Assembly: GCF_000003815.2 (NCBI RefSeq)
Contig: NC_049984.1
Coordinates: 6,027,633-6,091,632 of the forward strand
From: Branchiostoma floridae
Lineage: Eukaryota; Chordata; Leptocardii; Amphioxiformes; Branchiostomatidae
Reading direction: 5' to 3'
DNA length: 64,000 nucleotides
Position 1 is the stretch's first letter, and every line of letters begins with the position of its first letter. Both the position numbers and the translations under genes were made by a program. This document shows positions 13,501 to 22,145 of this stretch, in pieces. The notes beneath the pieces were generated by a model that ran no database searches, had not been told where the DNA came from, and saw nothing but the letters and a program-made list of their open reading frames with translations.

Positions 13501-16500
13501 TTGAAATGAATAAAGAAACATGCGTAGCCTAAAGCTTGCTGATACTGTGATAGCAAATGATGCAACGAAGCTTCTCATTGACATCTCCAGATCTGAACGT
13601 CTACTGCTGCCTCTAGCTATAGATCAAAAGTATATGAACACAGCTTGACTGGTTGTCGAGACATTACAGCCAAACCATGACAAATGAACATTGTCCGTAC
13701 TAATCTTACTCTTCATATATTTCCCAGGTTTGACCTTACGGCGGCGTGTGCGATGAATTTGCAGAGCTTCCCGTTGGACAGGCAATTATGCAAGATTAAA
13801 CTAGATGGATGTAAGTTCTGACATGCAACCCCTTAGCACTTTATCTTCATCCTCCCCTCCTGTTGCTCTTAAATGTTAAACTTTGAAACATGATGTACAA
13901 AACTGCACAAATTATCTTGCTCGACACACTTTCATAATAGATCAGGGTACTAGACCAATTCCCATCCAATTCCACGTCAATTCCCACGAAAGGACCTGGT
14001 AATTTAATGCTGTGCAATAACTTTGTTGCGTTGATTACAGCGTATTGAATTGCTATCCGTCCTGTATAAATCATATAGGATTATCAAAACCGCATAATGC
14101 AACTTCCGAGATACAATTAACACCGCCATGACTTCAGTGGATTGCCTTTGTGCTCTATCACGAATATAAGTACCCGTTATTTAGGTTAGCACACACAGTT
14201 TGTAATAAGGGCCATGTTGCATGATCACGTAGTGTCATTTGGTACTTGTCAGAACTATATTTTCCACGCAAGGAGATTACAGTTGCGCTGCTTGAGTGGC
14301 CTTCAAAGGGAATTTATTCCCATGATGTATTGGATGTAATTCACTATCTTTGTAAGATGAACTGCAATAGTCATTACGACGCAATTAGACGATTTATCAA
14401 GTGCGCGAAAGTGACAATAAACCACTCCCTTCATCTTAACTGGCATTCAAGGGCATTAAGGGTTCCTCTGCAACCATTAAGAAGCTTTGTGTGGGTTTGC
14501 AGACGAAGACGCGAGACTCCGCTGGGGGTTCCCGTCGCTGTGGGCTCAGACGTCCGCTCCTGTCATCACTGACGCCACGGCGCTCCACTCACAGTTCAAG
14601 ATGACGGGCCTCAGCGTCAAGGCGTACGCCAATTCCTTCCTGCCCAACATCGCCGGTGAGATGACATTTCACGGATGTTATAACTAGAATAATAATAATA
14701 ATAGTGATTGGTTTATTGGTTCAATCCGCGAACACTAAAATACATTGCAGCGTCTACTGCACAGCAGACACTGTAGAATGATACATATGCAACAATACAA
14801 TACAATTACAGGGGAATGCTTATCATACAAGGAATAAAACAAGCAAATACAAAAATTTCTTATGATACAAAGTAGCGAAAGAAGACTACAATAGTGAATA
14901 AATAAACTTAGATATGGGAGATGCTTTCAGTTACATGTATTCAAAAGTTGCGGGAAATATGGACTGGGCTGTTTTTATAGTGGTTATCTTTTGCCAGTCG
15001 AATACAAAGTTGGTGGGCACATTTTACGTCTCTAGCATGGATTTCCGAACTTTCTATGTAGAAAACTGCGACACTGAGGTCCCCGTGCTTCTGAAAACCT
15101 AGACACGCTAAAAATCACAAATCAGCGCTCCGCCTTAAATAAGCTCCGCCCGCCCGCGTAGAAAGTCTGCGAATGAGGCTAACATTTCACGGCTATTACA
15201 TGCTGTAATCATTACAAATATGTCTTGGTAAAATTACTGAGTAATCGCTTACTGACTGCTGTTACGGAGATTATAAAGCAAACCGTATAATACCCGGAAA
15301 AACGTGTAAGTGCTGGGGTGTAGCTTGCTTTATCCCTTTATTTATGGCCCGTGCGATTTCTATAAGTCTTTCTTCCTTACCAAGAGATAAAAACACGTTT
15401 CCTAAAAGGTAATTTCCTCCAATTTCTGGCTTCAGCAGACTGAAACTTTTAAAAGGATTTCCGTACACCGTACAATTTATAACCATACCCGGGGCATAAA
15501 TCAACGCAAAGAGCTGTGTGTATGCTCCTATAGGATTACCATTAGAAAAACTACTTTTCTGCTAGATTTTCTTGTATTCTCCCCTACAGGGTATTGCTCG
15601 GAAGTCTGTGCGTAGCCACTTTTTTCTAGTTTTAAGATGGCTTTGGGGATAAACATTCCCATTGAGGCCTACGTCACATTTCCAAGCCGGAGCTCAGTCG
15701 GGTAGCTTTCGGGAACGAAAAGTATGACACAAAAGACACCAAACTACACAAGACGTAAAGAGAATAGTCGTGGGCATTATTTGTGTACATTTTCACGTAT
15801 ACACTTCTATTTTTCGATTCGAGCCCGGCCGGTCCCCGGTTGGAAAATGTGATGTTAGCCTGAATCATAACATACACATCTCGCACATCTCATGTACAGG
15901 TAAGGGGTGTGTCTACTACAAGAACACCTGTGACTACCTGGACGCAGACAGGTGCCTGACTGATCAGCAGCGGTGCGAGGACGCGGTGGGCAGTCCGGAC
16001 TGTGACCGGTGCATCTACTACAGCGGGTCCTGTAGGAACTCCACAAACATGTGCAATCTGATAACGGAAACAAGTAAGATGTCCTTGCAACAGTACTTTT
16101 TTTCGATATCTATATACTATTATGGATAAGTAGGGATGCGTTTAAGTGATAGAAAGTATTCAAGTATGGCAAAGCATCTAAACTTGATGTTATCCATTGT
16201 GGCACAGTACTGGAAGGCGGAACCCATCTTTCTCCCTCCACTCCCTTTTACCTTCCCAGCCAAAGTCAGGTACCAATTTAAACCTGGGTGGAGTAAGAAA
16301 AAACGCGCAAAGTGCCATTCATACCCATTTGGAGTAGAAAACTACGCAAAATCGTATCTAGTGCAGCTAGGATTCAAAACTATTACCCCTCAGTCCGGTA
16401 TTGATAACAGGAACAACAGCCAATTGCCCGCAGACTAACTTTAATCCTTAAAGTGAATGAGACATTGTACATTAGAGCCCACTGGCCCACCGTCAACAGA

Positions 16501-19500
16501 GACGGGGGCAACATAGACTTTCTAAAACTTATGAACCCCTCCTGCAAAAGTGGAGTGTTCCTGACGTCACTGCTCGAGATAGAAGGGTCATTTTGTGAAC
16601 AAGGTCGACGGAGAGTGGTAAGTCCCTATAGTTTAATTCAGTGTTGGAAGTGAAGTGTTAGCATTTTTCTATAATGTATTCTACCAACACAGATGAACGT
16701 TCTTGCTAAGATAACTTTTATCCAGTAAACTGTTCCTCAGGTAACAAGAACGTCTTCACATCTGCGGAGATCCAGCTGCACCTGTCCCGGCGGCTGGCCT
16801 ACCACCTGCTGCAGATGTACATCCCCTCCACCTCCATCGTCATCATGTCCTGGGTCTCCTTCTGGATCGACGCAGGCGCGGTGCCGGCCCGGGTGTGCCT
16901 GGGCGTCACCACCGTCCTGACCATGACGGCGCAGAGTTCGCGCGCTGCAGGGATGGCTGAGGTATGTTTGCTTGTACATGATGATGATGGTGCAATGGCC
17001 TAGTGGGTAGAGTGTTCGCCTTGCATTCGGTCATGAGTTCGATCCCCGGCCGAGTCATACCAAAGACTTTAAGAATGGCACATACTGCTTTCTCTGCTTA
17101 GCACTCATCAGCATTAGGGAAAGAGTATGGAAGTTGAACACACACCACTACCAGTAGACTATCCCACTGCTGTAGTGATTGCACAAAAGCTGTGTGGCCC
17201 AGGGCTACTGAAACGGAGATGGGCGCCGCCCTAAACGCCATCAGGCGCGGGAAGGAACTTTAACTTTTTTAACTTTAACATGATGATAATGATGTACTGC
17301 ATATATATCTGACGTAGCTCACCAGGTTTGTGCTGAAGAGTACAAGCTGCCCATATAGTAAGGTTCTTTAGGCACAACCAGGGGGTACTTACTTCCAACG
17401 TTTTCGGTGTCTGTCAGACACCATCATTAGGGTTAGAATGGCTGGATACGATTCTTGCTGCTACGTAGAGCCGATGTTGGTGGCGCTGCAGCAGCGAGAA
17501 TGCCGTCCCACAAGGTCGTCAGTTTGTATCCCCCCTGATGAAGTTATTTGCAGAAGTACAAGCTGTCTATCGCATTCCACTCCAGATGCGAGTGTTATTT
17601 TCTGATAGATGATTTTTTGGGGGGATACAAATGCACCCGACTTTCGCAAAGTTATGTCATGTGTCTTTTCAATGATAATCCTTTTCTACATCCAAGTGCC
17701 CCCATACGGACCCGCTTCAAATGTACTGCACTGTATATGGTTTTGTCCGCATAGCCGACTTCCGTCACACTTTCTCGCTAACGGTAGCAGGGATAGACTT
17801 GAAAAAAAACCCAGTAAAGTGACTTTCTCACATTTAGGGTGATGCAAAAAGGTTTAAAGACGATCGTATCTTGGAATAGGGAGTCAAAATAACGCTGATT
17901 TAGTCCCATTGTCATTACTTATAGTTGTAGGAACCATAATCATCTTCCAGCCAACCAGAAACCAGATTCAGTGTACTTTCGGAAGTACGAAGGAAAATGA
18001 AAAAGTGGTGAGCGTCACCCGGAACGAACCTACATAAATCACATTTCTGCACAATTACATTTACTATGATATCCTTTACTAATGTTCACCAAATGTAGAA
18101 CGATTGTCGCTAATTGTTTGAGTTATGCCGCTCATTTCAGGGCTAGGCTCCGATTTCCCTACGTAATTGAATTGATAATAAGATTTTCCAGATAGATTTT
18201 GTGGCTACTGGAAAGATTATGGAGGAAACCGAACAATGTATCATCCAGAAAACACTACCGGAAAAGAGAATTACAGCTCAATTGCTTTGGCATTTACAAC
18301 GACCACGCAATGCTATTGTTATCTAGTAAATGGTAAAATCATTTGTATTACTTCCTGACTGTCATCGGTGGGAACACAATTATGGCTACTCTTTACCGAT
18401 TACTTGAATTTATAGTACGATTTTCCAGATCGACTCTGTGGCTTCTGGAAAGATTATGGGGGAAACAGAACAATGTATCATTCAGAGCACTTTATAACCC
18501 TGTACAAAGAAGCATTTGCAACGATCATACAATGCTATTGTTATCTAATAAATGGTAAAGTCTTTAATAATTTCCCGACTGTTATCTGTGGGAACACAAT
18601 TATGGCTACGTTACCATCTACATCGATGATGGTTAGACATCCAGGTAATAAAATACGCCGTCACTCAAGAACTGGATACGATTTTGGAAACGGTCAGACG
18701 TTTCGGCTAACATAACTGTCTTTCGTCAGTGACACTGACGTTATATTTTAGTGTCACTGTTATCTGAAACGTCTGACCGTTTCCAAAATCGTACCCAGTT
18801 GGTTGAGTAACTGCTTTTTGGTGTATATTTACCATCTTACATCTTACATCTTACATCTTCCCCAGGTAGGCTTTAGGGCCTGTCAGTTGAGAGCATCGTC
18901 TCTTCCACTCTTCCCGATCATGGAAGATCCCCTCCTCTTCCAGTCTAACTAGTCTGCCCAGTCTGTACTTTGTCAGTATCTCCTGTATGTTGTCCCTCCA
19001 TCTCTTTCTGGGTCTGCCTAAGGGGTGCTTGCCCTTTGGTTTGTACTGGAGAGCTATCTTCGGGATTCTTCCCTCATCCATTCCCTCCACATGTCCACAT
19101 TTACCATACAAATATATGTTGTCTATAAAGCTACCATTCTTTCTTATTCCAGGTTTCTTACGTCCGGGCGCTCGACGTCTGGATAGTCGTGTGCCAACTT
19201 TTTGTGTTCTCAGCTCTGATTGAGTACGCCGTCGTCAACTTCGTTTTCAGGTTCGGAGCGGTCTTTTCCAGACGGCGGCCGAGCACAGCAAATGGCAAGG
19301 TAATGCTTATACCCCTTTTCCACTAGGACGACCCCCTCGCCGCGCTCTCTCTGCAACCTGAAATTTGACAGATCGCTCAACGAATTGTATAGAAAAGAAA
19401 CGAATCTTTTAACGATTTGTGAGTTTTGCAGTCCTTTCAGTCACACTTTTACATTTTGTATGATATACCTAGTATGGAATCGAAGGTTACACACATCCGT

Positions 19501-21392
19501 TTATGCCACAGAGAGAGCGCAGAGCGATCGCCGTCTAGTGGAAAGAGGGCCTTATCAATAAATATTTGATGCTCACAGTTTGTCACCAATCGTTGGAGGT
19601 TTTAGTAGGCCTTACAGCACTAGAGTATATATAGACTAAACTCGTATGATGAAACATCTGGCTTATCTAACGTTTAAGTCGTCAAAAAGTTGGCAAAAGT
19701 TTTCCTATCGAGGAAAAAGGATGACCGCAATTTTCTGCACAAAGCGGGCCATGCCCAAAAGTTCAATATTTCGATGGTAAAAGTAATCACCGACGATCAG
19801 AGCCAGACAGAATAATGGAAAACGCAATTAAGAGCCAGTGGCCCTTTTGAGACGTTGTTGAACTTGGACTTCATGGTATATAGAGCGGCGAAACCACCAC
19901 TTAAAATCCTGCAAGCATGCTGACGCAGACGAGGTACAGTGGGGAAGAAAGTTTCCAAATTGGTCGACGGTGTAATTGCCTTTTTTTATCGAAGTGTCGC
20001 TGTTCAGAAATATAAACTACTAAAAGGGTGATCCATCATCCATAATCGCTCAGCTGCCAGTGTTAGTGACCTCGTCTCTACCAGTCTAACTACGCTGGCT
20101 GTAGAGAGAATGATTTGCCAGGGGAGTTTGACCACTATAGGGTTTCATTTTCCCACACACTCAGCCTACGCAATGCCCGGCTACATTCTTATGTACTTAT
20201 CGCCATCTCTTAGAAACTAAGTAGCGAAGTTATCCATCTATTGCTTTGCGAGTGGACCATGACAGGGCTGGAAAAGACGGTCCCAAGAATGTGACAGAAC
20301 TTGTCCATCACGACATTTTACCCTTGTAATACCGCCGCCTTACTCTCCTGACCAATTAGTCGCCCTGTTTTGATAGAATTCTATTCAAACCTCTTTGATA
20401 GAATACTATCCATAACCCCTTAGGTAGGCCTAGTGGGCGGTTGCCAGTGGCCATAAGAGCTGCAGCAAAGTGCCTCTGGTCCTGTGGTGGATCATGCCAC
20501 ACAACCCATTTAGCGTTTTGTCTAGTGTGGAACTTAGAGCATTAAATACGTAGAGGATATGGTCATATTAGCCTAAGTGAAAAGAAAAAAGGATATTACC
20601 TCCGTGAATAATTTCTCCAGGCTGGTACATTGAAGGATAATTATTATTATAGAAGTTTATTTGCAAGTTCGCGCCCGAGGGCTAATTGCAAGTACATGGT
20701 ATACACATAGTGACAATGGACAGTCATAAACAATATTCTAATCTAATACTAGTGTTGGCTATTTCTAAACAGGTTGGGTTCGACTTCTTTTTTGGAAGCA
20801 GAGGGAGACGAAAAGCCCCACATTTTCTAAAATTTGTGGGTTCTGCGATTTCAAGAGAAAAGTGGCTTTCTGTTCGTCTGTCAATGTGGGGAAGTTGGGA
20901 TAATACTTTGTGACTTCTCTAAACAGAGTGATTCTTTCGGTTTCGTTGAATGAACATTTGGAAATGATACATTGTTGCAGAACCAAAGTGGTTTACCTAT
21001 CAACGTTTCTGTAGTATTCTAGTAACGAAACTTTGACAGGAATATACCTTCACAATGCCAAAAAGAAATATATAAGCCGTTATCTTCAATGCATGCACAA
21101 TCAACCTTGCATAGGTTCTACTACACTATAGAAACCACCCTACTGTGAAATTGAGGAACCTAAACTGTCATCGCTTCCTCTATATAACTTTCACTGTTTC
21201 CCCTGCACCTAGGAGTCTTGCGGGAAGTCTGATGACGTGGCAGCTGTGAAGATTCTGGAACCGAAGTCCAAACCGGAGGGCACCACGGGGAAGGAGACGG
21301 CTCAGACCATAGACAACTGCTGCCGCGTCGCCTTCCCGTCAACGTTCGTCATATTCAACGCTGCGTACTGGTCCCTGTATCAGCTTTTATGA
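4495..21392 (+). CDS. Anion-type pentameric Cys-loop receptor (glycine/GABA-A/GluCl-like), eight coding exons, 5' exon not found
   Basis: A neurotransmitter-gated chloride-channel-type subunit of the plasma membrane. I assembled exons 4495-4562, 12880-13091, 13728-13810, 14503-14655, 15900-16073, 16741-16961, 19153-19299 and 21213-21392; every junction is GT-AG and every phase matches. Seen in order: beta1 segment ([10 protein letters not shown]); WWDPRLA; the Cys-loop, with its two cysteines exactly 13 residues apart around the FPLD motif; YEDARLRW; a cysteine-rich insert at loop C; M1 ([19 protein letters not shown]); M2 with [21 protein letters not shown]3 ([20 protein letters not shown]); a short M3-M4 loop of about 55 residues; M4 ending at YWSLYQLL and TGA. 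The PAR motif before M2 is the family mark of anion selectivity. The signal-peptide exon must lie before 4495, perhaps outside the window; the paralogue at 45618 shows what it should look like (phase 1 end). Ligand is unknown. Odd points are treated separately. Confidence 0.88.
4581..4735 (+). repeat. About 80-base tandem duplication downstream of receptor exon
   Basis: catccgtcagggtttacaat..tcatgactttgattttt..ggtgttattgaagacg and catccgtcaaagattag..tcatgagtttgattttt..ggtgttattgaagatag are adjacent direct copies. Non-coding. Confidence 0.7.
4779..4978. mobile_element. PIF/Harbinger-like MITE, copy A
   Basis: A 200-base element with long imperfect inverted ends (ggcctacgtcac... / ...gtgacgttagcc, each followed inward by a gggcccggccg block). 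It is flanked by a 3-base duplication TAA (4776-4778 and 4979-4981). Two more copies lie at 15666 and 29068 with their own 3-base duplications. It sits 216 bases after a receptor gene 1 exon. Confidence 0.85.
7191..7288 (+). repeat. Two-copy short tandem repeat
   Basis: Two adjacent copies of cgaaataaaccatcctaaca..gtgtacgcagcatg about 55 bases apart, both with tgtacgcagcatg. Non-coding. Confidence 0.7.
8236..8566 (+). repeat. Dispersed repeat, copy 1
   Basis: It shares gcatt.cagacttccca, then atccgcgggcgtgcctc, gttgtgagacaaatgaacat, caacattaagtggtacc and gaccacctgtcgtgttat with 10370-10775, in the same order and orientation. No terminal repeats or coding capacity were recognised. Confidence 0.8.
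8863..8905 (-). repeat. Fragment of a 'cccgagggctaattgcaag' repeat family
   Basis: Reverse orientation of a motif that reads tttattgcaagttcttgccc, then gaggggtaattgcaag on the minus strand. Longer + strand relatives start near 9290 and 20648. Confidence 0.55.
9285..9490 (+). repeat. 'gcccgngggctaattgca' repeat copy
   Basis: Shares gtttattgcaaattcttgcc, cgtgggctaattgcatgtaa and, further on, attgggttcgacttcatttt and agacgaaagatcccac with 20645-20830. The two copies match in order across about 190 bases. Confidence 0.7.
10165..10345 (+). mobile_element. tRNA-SINE-like fragment
   Basis: Contains a B-box-like ggttcaattcc (10204-10214) followed by ccttggaaaatgcacttta and cactccatcctggtgtaag, the body seen in other SINE copies here. 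The 5' part is poor. Confidence 0.55.
10370..10775 (+). repeat. Dispersed repeat, copy 2
   Basis: Second copy of the element at 8236, about 75 bases longer owing to an inserted segment around 10535-10562. Both copies lie in the same intron. A local duplication or two insertions of one family would both explain them. Confidence 0.8.
10918..11170 (+). mobile_element. tRNA-SINE-like fragment
   Basis: Contains gggttcaatgcccg (10944-10957, B-box-like), then gtttggaaatgcacactta, and a 3' part (cccctacagcattaa, aagctataggaacttta) resembling the tail inserted at 43.24 kb. Confidence 0.55.
12572..12977 (+). repeat. 135-base tandem triplication of an acceptor plus half exon in receptor gene 1
   Basis: Three head-to-tail copies start at GACTTC/GATTTC: 12609-12705, 12744-12841 and 12880-12977. 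Each is preceded by a polypyrimidine/AG acceptor and by a shared intron piece (ctaactttttgatcttg). All encode DFKA(S/I)[14 protein letters not shown] or close variants. Copies 1 and 2 stop matching at GAGGTGGA, where the true exon continues and they re-enter intron sequence. Copy 1 has lost one base (GGATCCGAGG against GGACCCCGAGG), so its frame runs open through copy 2; copy 2 meets TAA just past its exon part. No donor follows copy 1 or 2, so they look like decoy or poison acceptors rather than alternative exons. Confidence 0.85.
12880..13091 (+). CDS. Receptor gene 1, WxDPRL exon (functional third copy)
   Basis: This 212-base exon begins in phase 0 after an AG acceptor and ends CAGAG|gtgaga in phase 2. 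It encodes [20 protein letters not shown], then an IWAPHVDF segment, then DGLVNRVQR. These match the ligand-binding-domain strands with the family motifs WxDPRL and xWxPDxxF. Two 5'-truncated-type copies (only the first 97-98 bases plus acceptor) lie directly upstream. This copy alone has the second half and a donor, so it is the one expected in the mature transcript. Confidence 0.87.
13728..13810 (+). CDS. Receptor gene 1, Cys-loop exon
   Basis: An 83-base exon with acceptor tttcccag and donor GGAT|gtaagt. It encodes [18 protein letters not shown] followed by [10 protein letters not shown]. Two cysteines with 13 residues between them around FPxD define the signature disulfide loop of the pentameric receptor family, which lies at the membrane interface and couples binding to gating. 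It opens in phase 2 and closes in phase 1, matching both neighbours. Confidence 0.92.
14503..14655 (+). CDS. Receptor gene 1, loop F / beta8-beta9 exon
   Basis: A 153-base exon, acceptor gtgggtttgcag, donor GCCG|gtgaga, phase 1 at both ends. The split codon at the 5' end completes Tyr, giving YEDARLRW, the equivalent of the family's 'SYGYTxxDxxYxW'. The rest ([18 protein letters not shown]) covers the loop F region and leads to loop C. Confidence 0.85.
15666..15860. mobile_element. PIF/Harbinger-like MITE, copy B
   Basis: A 195-base element with inverted ends ggcctacgtcacatttccaa / ttggaaaatgtgatgttagc, flanked by the 3-base duplication TGA (15663-15665 and 15861-15863). It ends 39 bases before the first base of the cysteine-rich exon, so that exon's branch-point region is bounded by it. 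Confidence 0.87.
15900..16073 (+). CDS. Receptor gene 1, cysteine-rich cassette exon at the loop C position
   Basis: A 174-base (58-codon) exon with acceptor catctcatgtacag and donor ACAA|gtaaga, in phase 1 at both ends. It encodes eight cysteines in the contexts GKGC, KNTC, DADRC, QQRC, SPDC, DRC, SGSC and TNMC, plus one N-glycosylation sequon (RNST). Flanking exons encode the loop F end and the strand entering M1 ([15 protein letters not shown]), so the insert falls where glycine receptors carry loop C, the agonist-capping hairpin. Typical glycine receptors have two cysteines there. Because the phases are equal, skipping would leave an open frame, so this could be an alternative cassette. 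I do not recognise the domain; the spacing is reminiscent of small disulfide-knot modules but fits none I can name. Confidence 0.8.
16195..16345 (-). mobile_element. SINE body fragment
   Basis: On the minus strand it contains actccacccaggtttaaatt, ggtacctgactttggctggg and gggttccgccttcca, the central part of tRNA-SINEs of this type without the promoter boxes. The open frame on + is incidental. Confidence 0.5.
16741..16961 (+). CDS. Receptor gene 1, M1-M2 exon
   Basis: A 221-base exon, phase 1 in and phase 0 out, acceptor tgttcctcag, donor GAG|gtatgt. It encodes the last extracellular strand, M1 and the pore-lining M2. AVPAR before M2 is the anion-channel signature. Counting the Arg as 0', M2 reads V1' C2' L3' G4' V5' T6' T7' V8' L9': the 9' leucine gate and 6' threonine are conserved, while 2', glycine in vertebrate glycine receptor alpha subunits, is cysteine here. 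GC content is much higher than in the surrounding introns. Confidence 0.93.
16986..17277 (+). mobile_element. tRNA-derived SINE with 10-base target duplication
   Basis: A-box-like tggcctagtgggtagagtg and B-box gagttcgatcccc follow the start, and the 3' end is taactttttt-aacttta. The 10-base ACATGATGAT flanks it on both sides (16976-16985, 17278-17287). It begins 14 bases inside the intron after the M1-M2 exon donor. Confidence 0.85.
17571..17854 (+). repeat. DNA-transposon-type repeat, 5' part
   Basis: Starts at gcattccactccaga and matches the left ~290 bases of the element at 55182: cgcaaagttatgtcatgtgt, aagtgcccccatacg, atgtactgcactgta, cacactttctcgc. No right end was seen here, so it is probably truncated. 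Confidence 0.7.
18176..18615 (+). repeat. About 237-base tandem duplication
   Basis: Two adjacent copies, each starting gattttccagat (18182 and 18419) and ending at gtgggaacacaattatggct. The second is diverged by scattered substitutions. It lies in an intron of receptor gene 1. Confidence 0.75.
18665..18813. mobile_element. Fold-back element with about 45-base inverted arms
   Basis: The left arm (aactggatacgattttggaa, acggtcagacgttt) is repeated inverted on the right (aaacgtctgaccgt, ttccaaaatcgtacccagtt). A related palindrome with 'ggatatgattttggaag' in its centre is at 34595-34665. Confidence 0.8.
18835..19111 (-). mobile_element. 5'-truncated LINE: reverse-transcriptase C-terminal tail, antisense in receptor intron
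   Basis: The minus strand encodes [37 protein letters not shown] and DREEWKRRC. The pattern 'GHVxRM...GRPRxRWxDxI...W' is the familiar C-terminus of non-LTR reverse transcriptases. It ends in three to four taagatg units (18835-18863), the kind of short tandem 3' tail several LINE clades have. Only this end of the element is present, so it is a dead copy. Confidence 0.8.
19153..19299 (+). CDS. Receptor gene 1, M3 exon
   Basis: A 147-base phase 0-0 exon, acceptor cttattccag, donor GGCAAG|gtaatg. It encodes [20 protein letters not shown], then [13 protein letters not shown], a close match to the family's M3 (VSYVKAxDxWmxvCxxFVFxALxEyA). The basic stretch [11 protein letters not shown] starts the intracellular loop. 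An antisense LINE remnant ends about 40 bases before the acceptor. Confidence 0.93.
20645..20830 (+). repeat. 'gcccgngggctaattgca' repeat copy
   Basis: Shares gcccgagggctaattgca, ggttgggttcgacttctttt and gagacgaaaagccccac with the 9285 copy. It lies in the last intron of receptor gene 1. Confidence 0.7.
21213..21392 (+). CDS. Receptor gene 1, last exon: M3-M4 loop and M4
   Basis: A 180-base exon including the TGA stop, acceptor cccctgcacctag. It encodes a lysine- and acid-rich short loop with an unusual CC pair ([11 protein letters not shown]), then M4 ([17 protein letters not shown]), ending within the usual M4 pattern 'FxxFNxxYWxxY'. The C-terminal tail after M4 is only a few residues, as is usual for the family. 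Confidence 0.9.
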   Translation, partial: ESCGKSDDVAAVKILEPKSKPEGTTGKETAQTIDNCCRVAFPSTFVIFNAAYWSLYQLL

Positions 21393-22139
21393 CTTACGAC
21401 GGCATGAACGGCCGAAAGGGCTTGGCCGCCTGCTATAGAACTTTATATTGTACCGGACATGTTATTGAAACGTACTTTAGCCGCGAGGCTGAAAAGTTTT
21501 ACATGAATGATTAACCATTCATTCATTCATTCTATAGCGAACATTGGCACTGCCAGTGTTGAACACTATGTATACAGTATCCTTTAGTCCTGGACGACTC
21601 AGTCGTATACAGGACCATATCTGCGATACAACAAGAGAATGTGGCCACTTCGAGGCTATGTGGCCTTTTGTCTCCGTACATGTACATGTAAGATCGAGTT
21701 ACTATTCGGATCGCTGCCAAAGCACCGCCAGGATGGTGTGTACTAAAGGTTTCTGCCAATTCTGGTAAACAAAACAGTTACGACAGTGCTGTTTTTACCG
21801 TTTGAGAAACCATCCCAAGTATCAACGTGCATGGACAAGTGATTTTTTCTTGTGCGTCAAAACCGTTTCGAAAATTTAGTAAACTATAGTAAAGTAGCTA
21901 TTATGACAACCTTCTGTATTCAGACCGCTATTCAAATTGTACAGGAACCCCACAACTTGCATGTTGTAGGAGTAATGAAACTGAGACGTATATGTGCAGA
22001 TTTACCCAATGAGGCTGGTCCTCTGCTTGTCATCCTTCAAGTTCGTATAAAACTGTGACTACAGACATTTAGTGCACCGAAATATGTAGGGTTTATGTAG
22101 TATAGATAGATGATATAGCAGCCGTATATCCATCGGGAA

Positions 22140-22145
22140 AATAAA
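22140..22145 (+). promoter_or_regulatory. Possible polyadenylation signal of receptor gene 1
   Basis: AATAAA lies about 750 bases after the receptor stop codon. A second one occurs near 22913. No transcript evidence; the call rests on the hexamer and position only. Confidence 0.35.

Noticed and set aside
16453-16653. Open frame ([20 protein letters not shown]...) ending at a good donor, between the cysteine-rich and M1-M2 exons, a possible alternative loop C exon.
   Set aside because: Its end is phase 0 in its open frame while both neighbours need phase 1, the acceptor is poor, and no family motif appears.
18835-18863. Independent microsatellite of cttacat units.
   Set aside because: It is directly joined to the LINE C-terminal frame in the right orientation to be its 3' tail.
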